Below, in pieces: positions 39,272 through 50,109 of a stretch of 64,000 nucleotides of DNA (position 1 is the first letter of the stretch; each line of letters begins with the position of its first letter). Location of the stretch: NCBI RefSeq assembly GCF_900106035.1, contig NZ_FNUC01000003.1, positions 2,535,501 through 2,599,500 on the forward strand. Direction: 5' to 3'. This DNA is from Jiangella alba (GTDB lineage Bacteria > Actinomycetota > Actinomycetes > Jiangellales > Jiangellaceae). Below the pieces are notes generated by a model, which did no database searches, was not told where the DNA came from, and was given only the letters and a program-made list of their open reading frames with translations. The position numbers were made by a program, and so were the translations under genes.

Positions 39272-40867
39272 GTGACGACGACGCTCTACCGCAACGGCCG
39301 CATCCACAGCCCCGCCGACCCGTTCGCCACCGCGATGCTGGTGGTGGACGACACCGTCGCCTGGGTGGGCGCCGAGGGCGCCGCGCGCACGCACGTCGAC
39401 GCGGCCGACGAGGTCGTCGACCTGGAGGACGCGCTGGTGGCGCCCGCGTTCGTCGACGCGCACGTGCACCTGACGGAGACCGGCCTGGCCCGCGACGGGC
39501 TCGACCTGACCGGCACGGCCGGCCGGGCGGCCCTCCTCGACCTGGTGGCCCAGCGGGCGAAGGAGCGCCCGGGCGAGGCGATCCTCGGCTTCGGCTGGGA
39601 GGAGGACGGCTGGCCCGACGGCGGCGCGCCCACCCCCGACGAGCTCGACCGCGCCGCGGGCAACGCCCCCGTGTACCTCGCCCGCCGCGACGTCCACACC
39701 GCCGCCGTCTCCGGCACGCTGCTTGCGGCCGACCGCTCCATCGCCCGCGCCGACGGCTACGACGACGGCCTGGTCCGCCGCGACGCCCACCACCGGGCCC
39801 GCCAGGCCGCCCGGTCCGCCGTCCCGGCGGGGCGCATGGCCGAGCTGCGCGAGCAGGCGCTGCGCCACGCCGCATCGCTGGGCATCGGCGCCGTCCACGA
39901 GATCGGCGCGCCGCACATCGGCGACCCCGCCGACTTCACCGCCGTCCTCGCGCTCGGCGCCACGCCCGGCCTGCCGGACGTCATCGGCTACTGGGGGGCG
40001 ACGGCGGTCGGCGAGGCGCAGGCGCTCGGCGCGGCGGGCGCGGCCGGCGACCTCAATCTGGACGGCTCCATCGGCTCGCGCAGCGCCCGGCTCTCCGCGC
40101 CCTACGCCGACGCGCCGGACGAGCGCGGCCGGGCCTACCTCGACCTGCGGACCGCCACGGAGCACGTCGTCGCCTGCACCCGGGCCGGCATCCAGGCCGG
40201 TTTCCACTGCATCGGCGACGAAGCGGTCCGGACCGCCGTCGAGGCCATCGCGGCTGCCGCGCAGGTGTGCGGCCTGGCCGCCGTCGTCGGGTCGCGGCAC
40301 CGGCTGGAGCACGTCGAGATGATCGACGACCTGCTGATCGCCGAGCTGGCCCGCCTCGGCGTCGCCGCGAGCGTGCAGCCCGCCTTCGACGCGCTCTGGG
40401 GCGGCCCGGACGGCCTGTACGTCGAGCGGCTCGGCCCGGCCCGCGGCGTCGCGCTGAACCCGTTCGCCGCCATGGCCCGGGCCGGCGTCCTGCTCGCGTT
40501 CGGCTCCGACTCGCCGGTGACGCCGCTGGCCGGCTGGGAGACGGTGCGCGCGGCGTCGCAGCACCGGACGCCGTCGCAGCGCATCAGCGCCCGCGCGGCG
40601 TTCTCGGCCGCGACGAGGGGCGGCTGGCGGGCCGCGCGGGTCGAGGACGCCGGTGTGCTGGCGCCGGGCATGCTCGCGTCGTTCGCCGTCTGGGAGGTCC
40701 CGTACGAGCTGGTCGTCCAGGCGCCGGACGAGCGGGTGGCGGCGTGGTCGACGGACCCGCGGGCCGGCGTGCCGGGGCTGCCCGACCTCTCGCCGGACGT
40801 GCCGCTGCCGCGCTGCCTGCGCACGGTCGTCCGCGGCCGCACGGCGTACGCGGACCCGGGGACTTAA
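39272..40867 (+). CDS. Amidohydrolase (YtcJ-like, amidohydrolase 3)
   Basis: A 531-residue metal-dependent hydrolase. The HxH metal pair is in FVDAHVHLTETGL; later ligands are His in GFHCIGDEA and in RHRLEHVEM; the final Asp is in FGSDSPVTPL. The wording matches the YtcJ group, whose substrates are mostly unknown (N-acyl amines or cyclic amides). GTG 39272 is preferred from the start of the beta-sheet domain (TTTLYRNGRIHS). It lies 80 bp upstream of the cox operon on the same strand but is separated by a promoter. Confidence 0.85.
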   Translation: MTTTLYRNGRIHSPADPFATAMLVVDDTVAWVGAEGAARTHVDAADEVVDLEDALVAPAFVDAHVHLTETGLARDGLDLTGTAGRAALLDLVAQRAKERPGEAILGFGWEEDGWPDGGAPTPDELDRAAGNAPVYLARRDVHTAAVSGTLLAADRSIARADGYDDGLVRRDAHHRARQAARSAVPAGRMAELREQALRHAASLGIGAVHEIGAPHIGDPADFTAVLALGATPGLPDVIGYWGATAVGEAQALGAAGAAGDLNLDGSIGSRSARLSAPYADAPDERGRAYLDLRTATEHVVACTRAGIQAGFHCIGDEAVRTAVEAIAAAAQVCGLAAVVGSRHRLEHVEMIDDLLIAELARLGVAASVQPAFDALWGGPDGLYVERLGPARGVALNPFAAMARAGVLLAFGSDSPVTPLAGWETVRAASQHRTPSQRISARAAFSAATRGGWRAARVEDAGVLAPGMLASFAVWEVPYELVVQAPDERVAAWSTDPRAGVPGLPDLSPDVPLPRCLRTVVRGRTAYADPGT

Positions 40868-40886
40868 GCGATCGATTAGGTCACCG

Positions 40887-40929
40887 TTGACATCCCCGCC
40901 GTCCGGGCGTGTGCTGATCCCATCAGCAC
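40887..40929 (+). promoter_or_regulatory. Promoter and palindromic operator of the cox operon
   Basis: TTGACA (40887-40892), a 17-nt spacer and TGTGCT (40910-40915) form the promoter. A perfect 8-bp inverted repeat, GTGCTGAT-CCC-ATCAGCAC (40911-40929), overlaps the -10 box and the predicted start. A dimeric regulator bound here would block or control entry of polymerase. Confidence 0.6.
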
Positions 40930-40947
40930 TGGACGAGGGGGTCCGGC

Positions 40948-41826
40948 ATGCAGGTACCCGCGCCTTTCGAGTACGAGCGAGCCACCAGCGTCGATCACGC
41001 CATCGGGTTGCTGGAGCGCCTGGGCAGCAGCGCCCGCCTGGTGGCCGGCGGCCACAGCCTGCTGCCGATGATGAAGCTGCGCCTGGCCAACTTCGAGTAC
41101 CTCATCGACATCAACGACCTGCACGACGAGCTCGGCTACGTCGAGGTGGGGCCCGACGAGATCCGCATCGGGGCGCTCACCCGGCACCGTGAGCTGCTCG
41201 AGTCCGACGAGCTGGCCGGCGCCTTCCCGATCTTCCGCGACGCCGAGAAGGTCATCGCCGACCCGGTCGTGCGGAACTGGGGGACGCTCGGCGGGTCGCT
41301 GTGCCAGGCCGACCCGTCCGAGGACCTGTCCGCGGTGTGCACGACGCTCGACGCCCGCTGCGTCATCCGCGGCCGCGACGGCGAGCGGGTCGTCTCGATG
41401 ACGGAGTTCCACCGCGGCCCGTACGAGACCGCCGTCGGCGACGACGAGATCCTCACCGAGATCCGGTTCCCCGTGCGCGAGCGCGGCGGCAGCGCGTTCG
41501 AGAAGGTCGAGCGGCGGGCCGGCGACTGGGCGGTCGTCTCCGCCGGCGCCGCGGTCTGGCTCGACGCGGACGGCCGCATCGCCGACGCCCGGGTCGGGCT
41601 GGCCGCCGTCGGCCCGAACACGACGGGCCTGCCGGAGATCTCAGCGGCGCTCACCGGCAGCGAACCCTCGGAGGAGCTGTACGACGAGGCCGGCCAGCTC
41701 GCCGCCCAGGGCTGCCGCCCGGCCACCGACATGCGCGGCAGCGAGGCGTACAAGCGCCACCTCGCCGGTGAGCTGACGAAACGGGCGCTGCGCCGGTCGG
41801 TCGAGCGCGCGCGGGAGAGGGGCTGA
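40948..41826 (+). CDS. coxM: Carbon monoxide dehydrogenase medium (FAD) subunit CoxM
   Basis: A 292-residue flavoprotein of the xanthine-oxidase family. FAD contacts are ARLVAGGHSLLPMMKLRLA (residues 30-48) and VRNWGTLGGSLCQADPSED (about 109-127), the latter holding the TLGGS motif. It passes electrons from the iron-sulphur subunit to a respiratory acceptor. It is the first gene of coxM-coxS-coxL, 1 bp before coxS. The subunit order M-S-L is that of characterised CO dehydrogenases. Confidence 0.92.
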   Translation: MQVPAPFEYERATSVDHAIGLLERLGSSARLVAGGHSLLPMMKLRLANFEYLIDINDLHDELGYVEVGPDEIRIGALTRHRELLESDELAGAFPIFRDAEKVIADPVVRNWGTLGGSLCQADPSEDLSAVCTTLDARCVIRGRDGERVVSMTEFHRGPYETAVGDDEILTEIRFPVRERGGSAFEKVERRAGDWAVVSAGAAVWLDADGRIADARVGLAAVGPNTTGLPEISAALTGSEPSEELYDEAGQLAAQGCRPATDMRGSEAYKRHLAGELTKRALRRSVERARERG

Positions 41827-41827
41827 C

Positions 41828-44736
<2,909 letters not shown>

Positions 44737-44747
44737 CGGAGCCGGCC

Positions 44748-45629
44748 GTGACCACCGCGATCGACGACCGGGCCGGCGAGCTGCTCGCCGGCCGGATCCC
44801 GTTCGTCCACGCCACCGTGGTGCGCGCCCAGGTGCCGGCCTCGGCGCGGGCCGGCGACGACGCCATCATCCTGGCCGACGGCAGCATCGAGGGGTTCGTC
44901 GGAGGGCAGTGCACCGAGAGCTCGGTGCGGGCCGCCGCGCTGGGCGCCATGCGCGACGGCGAGAGCGTGCTGCTGCGGGTGCTCCCGGAGAACGCGGGGG
45001 AGTTTCCGGAGGCGCCCGGCGCACGCGTCGTCGTCAACCCGTGCCTGTCCGGAGGGGCGATGGAGATCTTCCTGCAGCCCCGGCTGCCGCGGCCGCTGGT
45101 GCAGGTGGTGGGCGGTTCGCCGATCGCGGCGGCGCTGGTCGAGCTGGGTGCGCCGCTGGGGTTCGACGTGGTGCGGGAGGCGCCGCCGCTGCCGCCGGCG
45201 GCCGTCGTCATCGCCAGCCACGGCGGCGACGAGCCGGCCGCGATCCGCGCCGCGCTGGACGCCGGCGTCGGGTGGATCGGGCTGGTCGCGAGCCCGCGGC
45301 GGGGCGCCGGCGTCCTCGCCGAGCTGACCCTCACCGAGGAGGAGCGGGCCCGCATCAGCACGCCGGCCGGGCTGGACATCGGCGCGCGGACGGCGGCCGA
45401 GATCGCGCTGTCGATCCTCGCCGAGATCGTGCGGGAGGCGCGGGCCGGGCGGCTGCCCGTCGCCGAACCGGGGGAGGCACCGGCGCGGCCGGGCGAGGCC
45501 GTCGACCCGGTCTGCGGCATGACCGTCCTCGTCGGGCCGGACACCCCGCACCTGGTCGTCGACGGCGAGGACGTCTGGTTCTGCGGGCCCGGCTGCCGCG
45601 ACCGGTACGCCCGGACGGCGGGGAGGTAG
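44748..45629 (+). CDS. XdhC/CoxF-family Mo-cofactor maturation factor fused to YHS domain
   Basis: A 293-residue protein with two parts. Residues about 1-245 resemble XdhC/CoxF/CoxI proteins (FVHATVVRAQVPASARAGDDA, GFVGGQCTESSVR, then a Rossmann-like C-terminal half with VVIASHGGDE and WIGLVASPRRGAGVL). These insert or sulphurate the Mo cofactor. Residues about 248-293 form a YHS metal-binding domain (DPVCGMTV, VWFCGPGCRDRY) with three cysteines. The fusion suggests handling of copper or another metal for the CoxL centre (inference). GTG start 11 nt after coxL. Confidence 0.85.
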   Translation: MTTAIDDRAGELLAGRIPFVHATVVRAQVPASARAGDDAIILADGSIEGFVGGQCTESSVRAAALGAMRDGESVLLRVLPENAGEFPEAPGARVVVNPCLSGGAMEIFLQPRLPRPLVQVVGGSPIAAALVELGAPLGFDVVREAPPLPPAAVVIASHGGDEPAAIRAALDAGVGWIGLVASPRRGAGVLAELTLTEEERARISTPAGLDIGARTAAEIALSILAEIVREARAGRLPVAEPGEAPARPGEAVDPVCGMTVLVGPDTPHLVVDGEDVWFCGPGCRDRYARTAGR

Positions 45630-45632
45630 CGC

Positions 45633-46493
45633 TTGTTCGCCGACCCCGACGAGGTGCGGCGCCGGCTCGACCGCGTCGACTACCTGGTGGACGACGGCAC
45701 GGCCACGGCGATCTACTTCGCCGTCGAACTCGGGCAGCCGCTGCTGCTGGAGGGCGAGCCCGGGGTGGGCAAGACGGCCGCCGCGAAGGCGCTCGCGCGG
45801 GTGCTGGACGCGCCGCTGCTGCGGCTGCAGTGCTACGAGGGCCTGACCGCCGGCGAGGCACTCTACGAGTGGAACTACCAGCGCCAGCTGCTGGCCATCA
45901 GGCTGTCCGAGTCGCGGCACGAGCGGCTCACCGACGCCGACCTGTTCACCGAGGAGTTCCTGCTCGAGCGGCCGATCCTGGCCGCCGTCCGGGCCGCCGG
46001 GCCGGTCCCGCCCGTCCTGCTCATCGACGAGATCGACCGCGCCGACGACGAGTTCGAGGCGCTGCTGCTGGAGTTCCTCGGCGAGGCCGCGGTGACCGTC
46101 CCGGAGCTGGGTACCTACACCGCTGTGCGCCCGCCCGTCGTGGTCCTGACGTCGAACCGCAGCCGCGAGCTGCACGACGCCCTGCGCCGGCGCTGCCTCT
46201 ACCACTGGATCGACTTCCCGGCGCCGGACCGGGCCGCCGACATCCTGCGCCGCACCGTCCCGGCGGCCGGCGAGCCGCTGATCGGCTCCACCAGTCAGTT
46301 CATCGGCCGGGTCCGCGAGCTCGACCTCGACAAGGCGCCCGGGATGGCCGAGACCATCGACTGGGTGGCCGCGTTGTCGGCGATCGGCGCAACCGACCTC
46401 GTCCGGGCCGACGCCGTGCGTACGCTGTCGGCCATCGCGAAGACCCCGGACGACCGCCAGAGCATCGCGGCGGCGTTCGAGGAGCTGGCGTGA
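45633..46493 (+). CDS. coxD: MoxR-family AAA+ ATPase CoxD
   Basis: A 286-residue AAA+ ATPase: Walker A GEPGVGKTAAAK (about residues 38-49), Walker B LLIDEIDRAD, sensor 1 VVLTSNRSREL and arginine finger region ALRRRCLYHW. CoxD is needed to build the sulphur-bridged Mo-Cu site in characterised systems. The start is TTG 45633, supported by GGGAGG 6 nt upstream and the preceding stop 3 nt before. It works with CoxE. Confidence 0.9.
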   Translation: MFADPDEVRRRLDRVDYLVDDGTATAIYFAVELGQPLLLEGEPGVGKTAAAKALARVLDAPLLRLQCYEGLTAGEALYEWNYQRQLLAIRLSESRHERLTDADLFTEEFLLERPILAAVRAAGPVPPVLLIDEIDRADDEFEALLLEFLGEAAVTVPELGTYTAVRPPVVVLTSNRSRELHDALRRRCLYHWIDFPAPDRAADILRRTVPAAGEPLIGSTSQFIGRVRELDLDKAPGMAETIDWVAALSAIGATDLVRADAVRTLSAIAKTPDDRQSIAAAFEELA

Positions 46494-46514
46494 CCCGGTG
46501 ACAGGAGGGGACCC

Positions 46515-47189
46515 ATGCAGATCGACAACGAGTTCACCGTCGGCGTGCCGGTCGAGCGGGCCTGGGAGGTGCTCACCGACCTCGAGGGCATCGCGCCGTG
46601 CATGCCGGGCGCCCAGCTCACCGGCCGCGACGGCGACGTGTACAAGGGCAAGGTGCGGGTCAAGGTCGGCCCGGTCGTGTCCGAGTACGCCGGCACCGCC
46701 ACGTTCGTCGAGAAGGACGACGCCGCCCACCGCGCCGTCATCAGCGCGTCCGGGCGCGACTCCCGCGGCGCCGGCAACGCCTCCGCGCAGATCGTCGCCC
46801 AGCTCCGCCCGGACGGCGCGTCGACGGTCGTCAGCGTCGACACCGACCTGCGCATCAGCGGGAAGATCGCCCAGCTGGGCCGCGGCATGATCAAGGAGGT
46901 GTCGACGAAGCTGCTGGGCCAGTTCGTCGAGTGCCTGGAGGGGAAGCTGGGGGCCGCGCCGGAGGCTCCCGTGGAGACGGTCGCTGAGCCCGTGGCTGAG
47001 GCCGCCGCTGAGCCCGTCGCTGAGCCGGTGGCGCAGCCGGAGCCCGCCACGCCGCGTCCGGCCGCCGCCGAGCCGGAGCCGCTGGACATCATGGGCGTCG
47101 CCGGCGGCTCGATCGCCCGGCGGGCGGTGCCGCTGGTGCTCGTCCTCATCGTGCTGGTCGGCCTGGTGCTGTACCTGGCCAGCCGCTGA
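46515..47189 (+). CDS. coxG: CoxG: SRPBCC-domain membrane-anchored protein
   Basis: A 224-residue protein. Residues 1-145 form the CoxG/SRPBCC fold (NEFTVGVPVERAWEVLTDLEG, CMPGAQL, GKVRVKVGP, GRGMIKEVSTKLLGQFVECLE). Then comes a linker of repeated EPVAE units and a C-terminal membrane helix (about 200-221, AVPLVLVLIVLVGLVLYLA). In CO oxidisers CoxG anchors the dehydrogenase at the membrane and may pass quinone. AGGAGG precedes the ATG. Confidence 0.9.
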   Translation: MQIDNEFTVGVPVERAWEVLTDLEGIAPCMPGAQLTGRDGDVYKGKVRVKVGPVVSEYAGTATFVEKDDAAHRAVISASGRDSRGAGNASAQIVAQLRPDGASTVVSVDTDLRISGKIAQLGRGMIKEVSTKLLGQFVECLEGKLGAAPEAPVETVAEPVAEAAAEPVAEPVAQPEPATPRPAAAEPEPLDIMGVAGGSIARRAVPLVLVLIVLVGLVLYLASR

Positions 47190-47196
47190 TCCCGTC

Positions 47197-48378
47197 ATGA
47201 CGCTGCTGCGCGGCGCGGACCGGGCGGCGTTCGCGACGGCGTTCGGCGTCAGGCTGCGCGAGCACGGCGTCGCCGTCGGCCAGACGGCCGTCGAGGACTT
47301 CGTCCGGGCGCTGGCCGTCTGCCCGCCGGACACGCGGTCGCGGCTCTACTGGACCGCCCGCACCACGCTGGTGCGCCGCCAGGGCGAGCTGGCGGCCTTC
47401 GACGCGGTGTTCCGCGCCGTGTTCGAGGGCGCCGAGCTGGACCTGGGGGAGCGCGGCCAGGACGGCGCGCGGCTGCCGCCGGCCCGGGGCTCCGCGGCGG
47501 ACGTCGCCGGGTCAGGACGGGCCGCGGGCGGCGGCCTGCCCTGGGCGACGCAGCCACGGGTGTCGGCGCCCGCCGACGAGCCCGGCGCGATCACCGTCCC
47601 GCAGCGGCTGCCCAGCGGGCTGGCCGGGCTGCCGGACGCCCCGTTCGAGCGGCTGGACGCGCGCGAGCTGGCGCTGCTGGGTCAGTGGCTGCGCGCCGCC
47701 CTGCCGGCGTGGCCGACGCGGCGCGGGAGGCGCCTGGTCGCCGACCACGCGGGGCACCGGGTCGCCGTCCGGCCGACGATCGCGCGGGCCCGGCGGACCG
47801 GCTGGGAGGCCGTGACGCTGGTGCGCTCGCGCCCGGCCCGGCGGCCGCGGCGGATCGTGCTGCTCTGCGACGTCAGCGGGTCGATGCGGGCGCAGGCGAC
47901 GGCGTACCTGCACCTCATGCGGGTCCTGGCGACCAGCGCGCCCGGGGCCGGCGCGGAGGCGTTCGCGTTCGCGACGACGCTCACGCGGCTGACGCCGGTG
48001 CTGGCGCAGCGGTCGCCGGAGGAGGCGGTCGCACGGGCGACGAGCCAGGTCGCCGACCGGTTCGGCGGCACCCGCATCGCCGCCAGCCTGCGCGCCCTGC
48101 TGGCGTCGCACCACGCGGACAGCACCCGCGGCGCCGTCGTCGTCATCGCGTCGGACGGCTGGGACAGCGACCCGCCCGCCGAGCTGGCGGCCGTGCTGGC
48201 CAGGCTGCGGCGGCGGGCGCACCGTGTGGTGTGGCTGAACCCGCGGGCCGGCGCCCCCGGCTACGTCCCGGCGGTCGCGAGCATGGCCGCCGCCCTCCCG
48301 TACTGCGACGACTTCCTTCCGGGTGGCACCTTCCGGTCGCTGGCCGACGCGATCGCCGTCATCGGCCGCCACCGCTGA
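47197..48378 (+). CDS. coxE: CoxE: von Willebrand factor A-domain protein
   Basis: A 393-residue VWA protein. The metal-ion-dependent adhesion site is LLCDVSGSMRAQA (DxSxS, about residue 223), followed by HLMRVLATSAPGA, GGTRIAASL and VVVIASDGWDSDPP. CoxE acts with the CoxD ATPase in maturing the CODH active site. It follows coxG by 7 nt and ends the cluster, 43 bp before a large palindrome. Confidence 0.9.
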   Translation: MTLLRGADRAAFATAFGVRLREHGVAVGQTAVEDFVRALAVCPPDTRSRLYWTARTTLVRRQGELAAFDAVFRAVFEGAELDLGERGQDGARLPPARGSAADVAGSGRAAGGGLPWATQPRVSAPADEPGAITVPQRLPSGLAGLPDAPFERLDARELALLGQWLRAALPAWPTRRGRRLVADHAGHRVAVRPTIARARRTGWEAVTLVRSRPARRPRRIVLLCDVSGSMRAQATAYLHLMRVLATSAPGAGAEAFAFATTLTRLTPVLAQRSPEEAVARATSQVADRFGGTRIAASLRALLASHHADSTRGAVVVIASDGWDSDPPAELAAVLARLRRRAHRVVWLNPRAGAPGYVPAVASMAAALPYCDDFLPGGTFRSLADAIAVIGRHR

Positions 48379-48420
48379 CCGTGGGCACCGGCGTCGTTGC
48401 TGGGAGCCGGATTCCGGCGC

Positions 48421-48483
48421 CTTTGCAATGAGCACCTATACGCACCACCGGGGTGGCGATGCGTATAGGTGCTCATTGCAAAG
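48421..48483. repeat. Large perfect palindrome at the end of the cox cluster
   Basis: Two perfect 24-bp arms (left begins CTTTGCAATGAGC, 48421-48444; right is its exact complement, 48460-48483) flank a 15-bp centre with its own CCAC-CGGG-GTGG stem. It is much richer in A+T than the surroundings. It lies between the convergent coxE and LysR genes, so it can end both transcripts. The perfection is greater than a terminator needs and may mark a mobile or repeat element. Confidence 0.8.
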
Positions 48484-48525
48484 CGGCGAGCGTGCCCATC
48501 CACCGCACGGCGACCCGTGCGGCGG

Positions 48526-49485
48526 CTAGCTCCAGAGGGTCACGTGGATCGACGGGCGGAAGCGGCCGACGTGGACGCCGGAGCCCTTGAGCATCGCCTG
48601 GGTGGCCCGCGGCGTCGTGGCGAACCGGACCAGCTCGGCCGCGGGGGTGGCCCGGCCGGTGTCGGCCAGCGTGAGCGTGGCCCAGGAGCCGTCGCCACGC
48701 ACCGCCGGCCCGGCGAGGCGGACCAGCCGCCCGCTGCCGACGTCGCGCGCCACCGCGTACGAGACCGCCAGCGCCACGCCGTGGCCGCGCTGCGCCTCCT
48801 CGAGCGCCGCGGCATGGCTCTGGAAGATCTGCTGCCGCTCCTCGGCGACGCCCAGTCGCCGCAACAGCACCGGGACGGTGCCGGTGTCGGCCGCCGCCGA
48901 CGGGCCGAGCAGCCAGACCTGGTCGCGCAGCTGCGCCGCACCGGGTGACCCCACCGACGCGAGCGGATGCTGCGGCCCGACCACCGCGACCAGCTGGTAC
49001 TGCAGGAAGCGGGTGCAGCGCAGGGAGTCGTCGACGGTGCTCGGCTGCGGCCCGATGGCGACGTCGACGGCGCGGGTGTGCAGCAGCGAGTCGAACATCC
49101 GCGGGTTGTGCACGCTGAGCTCGACGTTGAGGTCGTCGGCCCGGCCGGCGAAGAGGTCGATCAGGCCGGGCGCGGCGTACTCGGCGAACAGGCTCGACGC
49201 GGCGATGCGCAGCAGGCGCCGGCCGTTGCCGGCCTGGCTGACCTCGAGGATCGTGCGGTTCTGCAGGCCGACCAGTTCGGCCGCCCGGCTGGCCAGCCGC
49301 AGCCCGCCGGGGGAGAACGCGAGGCCGGCCGCGGTGCGGTGGAACAACTGGTCGCCCAGTTCGCGGCGGAGCTTGCCGATGTGCAGCGACACGGCCGCCT
49401 CGGTGATGGACAGCTCGCTCGCCGCCTGCTTCACCGAGCCCAGCCGGACGACCGCGAGATAGGCCCGCAGCTGCGTCGGCGTCAC
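48526..49485 (-). CDS. LysR-family transcriptional regulator
   Basis: A 319-residue LysR protein: helix-turn-helix at residues 1-60 (TPTQLRAYLAVVRLGSVKQA, ITEAAVSLHIGKLRRELGD) and a periplasmic-binding-like sensor domain (about 90-300). It is convergent with coxE, so control of the cox operon is plausible but unproven. The effector is unknown. The GTG start lies 6 nt behind TAGCCT. Confidence 0.9.
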   Translation of the reverse strand: MTPTQLRAYLAVVRLGSVKQAASELSITEAAVSLHIGKLRRELGDQLFHRTAAGLAFSPGGLRLASRAAELVGLQNRTILEVSQAGNGRRLLRIAASSLFAEYAAPGLIDLFAGRADDLNVELSVHNPRMFDSLLHTRAVDVAIGPQPSTVDDSLRCTRFLQYQLVAVVGPQHPLASVGSPGAAQLRDQVWLLGPSAAADTGTVPVLLRRLGVAEERQQIFQSHAAALEEAQRGHGVALAVSYAVARDVGSGRLVRLAGPAVRGDGSWATLTLADTGRATPAAELVRFATTPRATQAMLKGSGVHVGRFRPSIHVTLWS

Positions 49486-50109
49486 CGCTCCAGGCTATCG
49501 TTCGTGGCGCCGCACCGGCCGGTTCAGCGTCCGTAGTGTGGTATGTCCGTCTCGATCTTGACGACACGCCGTGAGAACGCAAGGTTTCTCGATCGACTTC
49601 TGCGTATCCAGTTGCCCGTGACCAGCGGCGTAAGGACGTTTTCGCAGGTCGACCGGTAGCTTGACACCCGGCCGATGCATCCAGCAAAGTCACGAGAGTC
49701 CACCAGCGGACGAAACCGTTCGGGCCGGCGGTCCGGACGGGCGTCGCGAGAAGGGTCGAGGGGCGGTTCCTGCCATGCAGGGGCCGGGCATCCTTCGTGA
49801 GCCAGGCCCTTGTTCGCACGACCCGTCTGTACGTCGCCCGCAACGGCACGGGGTGAGACGAGGTCGGGCCCGGCCCGCCCAGTAGACAACGGTCCGCGAG
49901 CCGCATCCAGCGGCGTCCGCGGCCCGGTCCGAAGGGCGGAGCCGGGCTGCGTCCTCCGTCACAAGACGCTGGGCCAGCACCACCCCGGGCACTTCGGGCC
50001 CGGGGCGCACGTTGTACCGTCGCGCGATCGGCAGCACACTTGACGGGGCCGGTCCGTTTCGGGCGCGGCCCCACCGCCAGCCGCTGGACGTCGGACGGAG
50101 CAGGACAAC
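49486..50109. other. 624-bp gap between LysR and lnt
   Basis: No gene is supported. The left part (49490-49680) is less G+C-rich and contains the leaderless LysR promoter TAGCCT (49497-49492, minus). The right part has strong hairpins, best at 49983-50005 (CCCCGGGC, loop ACTTCGG, GCCCGGGG). The length and structure leave room for a small RNA or a long lnt leader, but I match it to no known RNA family. Confidence 0.4.
49492..49497 (-). promoter_or_regulatory. -10 box (TAGCCT) for the LysR gene
   Basis: On the minus strand TAGCCT is followed by GGAGCG and the GTG at 49485. GGAG overlaps the spacer, so a leadered start is not fully excluded, but the spacing is leaderless-like. Confidence 0.4.

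Noticed and set aside
48261-48529. Short frames on both strands reading MSTYTH through the cox-end palindrome
   Set aside because: The identical peptide on both strands is a direct result of the perfect inverted repeat.
49486-50109. tRNA, rnpB, tmRNA or SRP RNA in the lnt upstream gap
   Set aside because: None of their conserved sequence blocks could be found on either strand.
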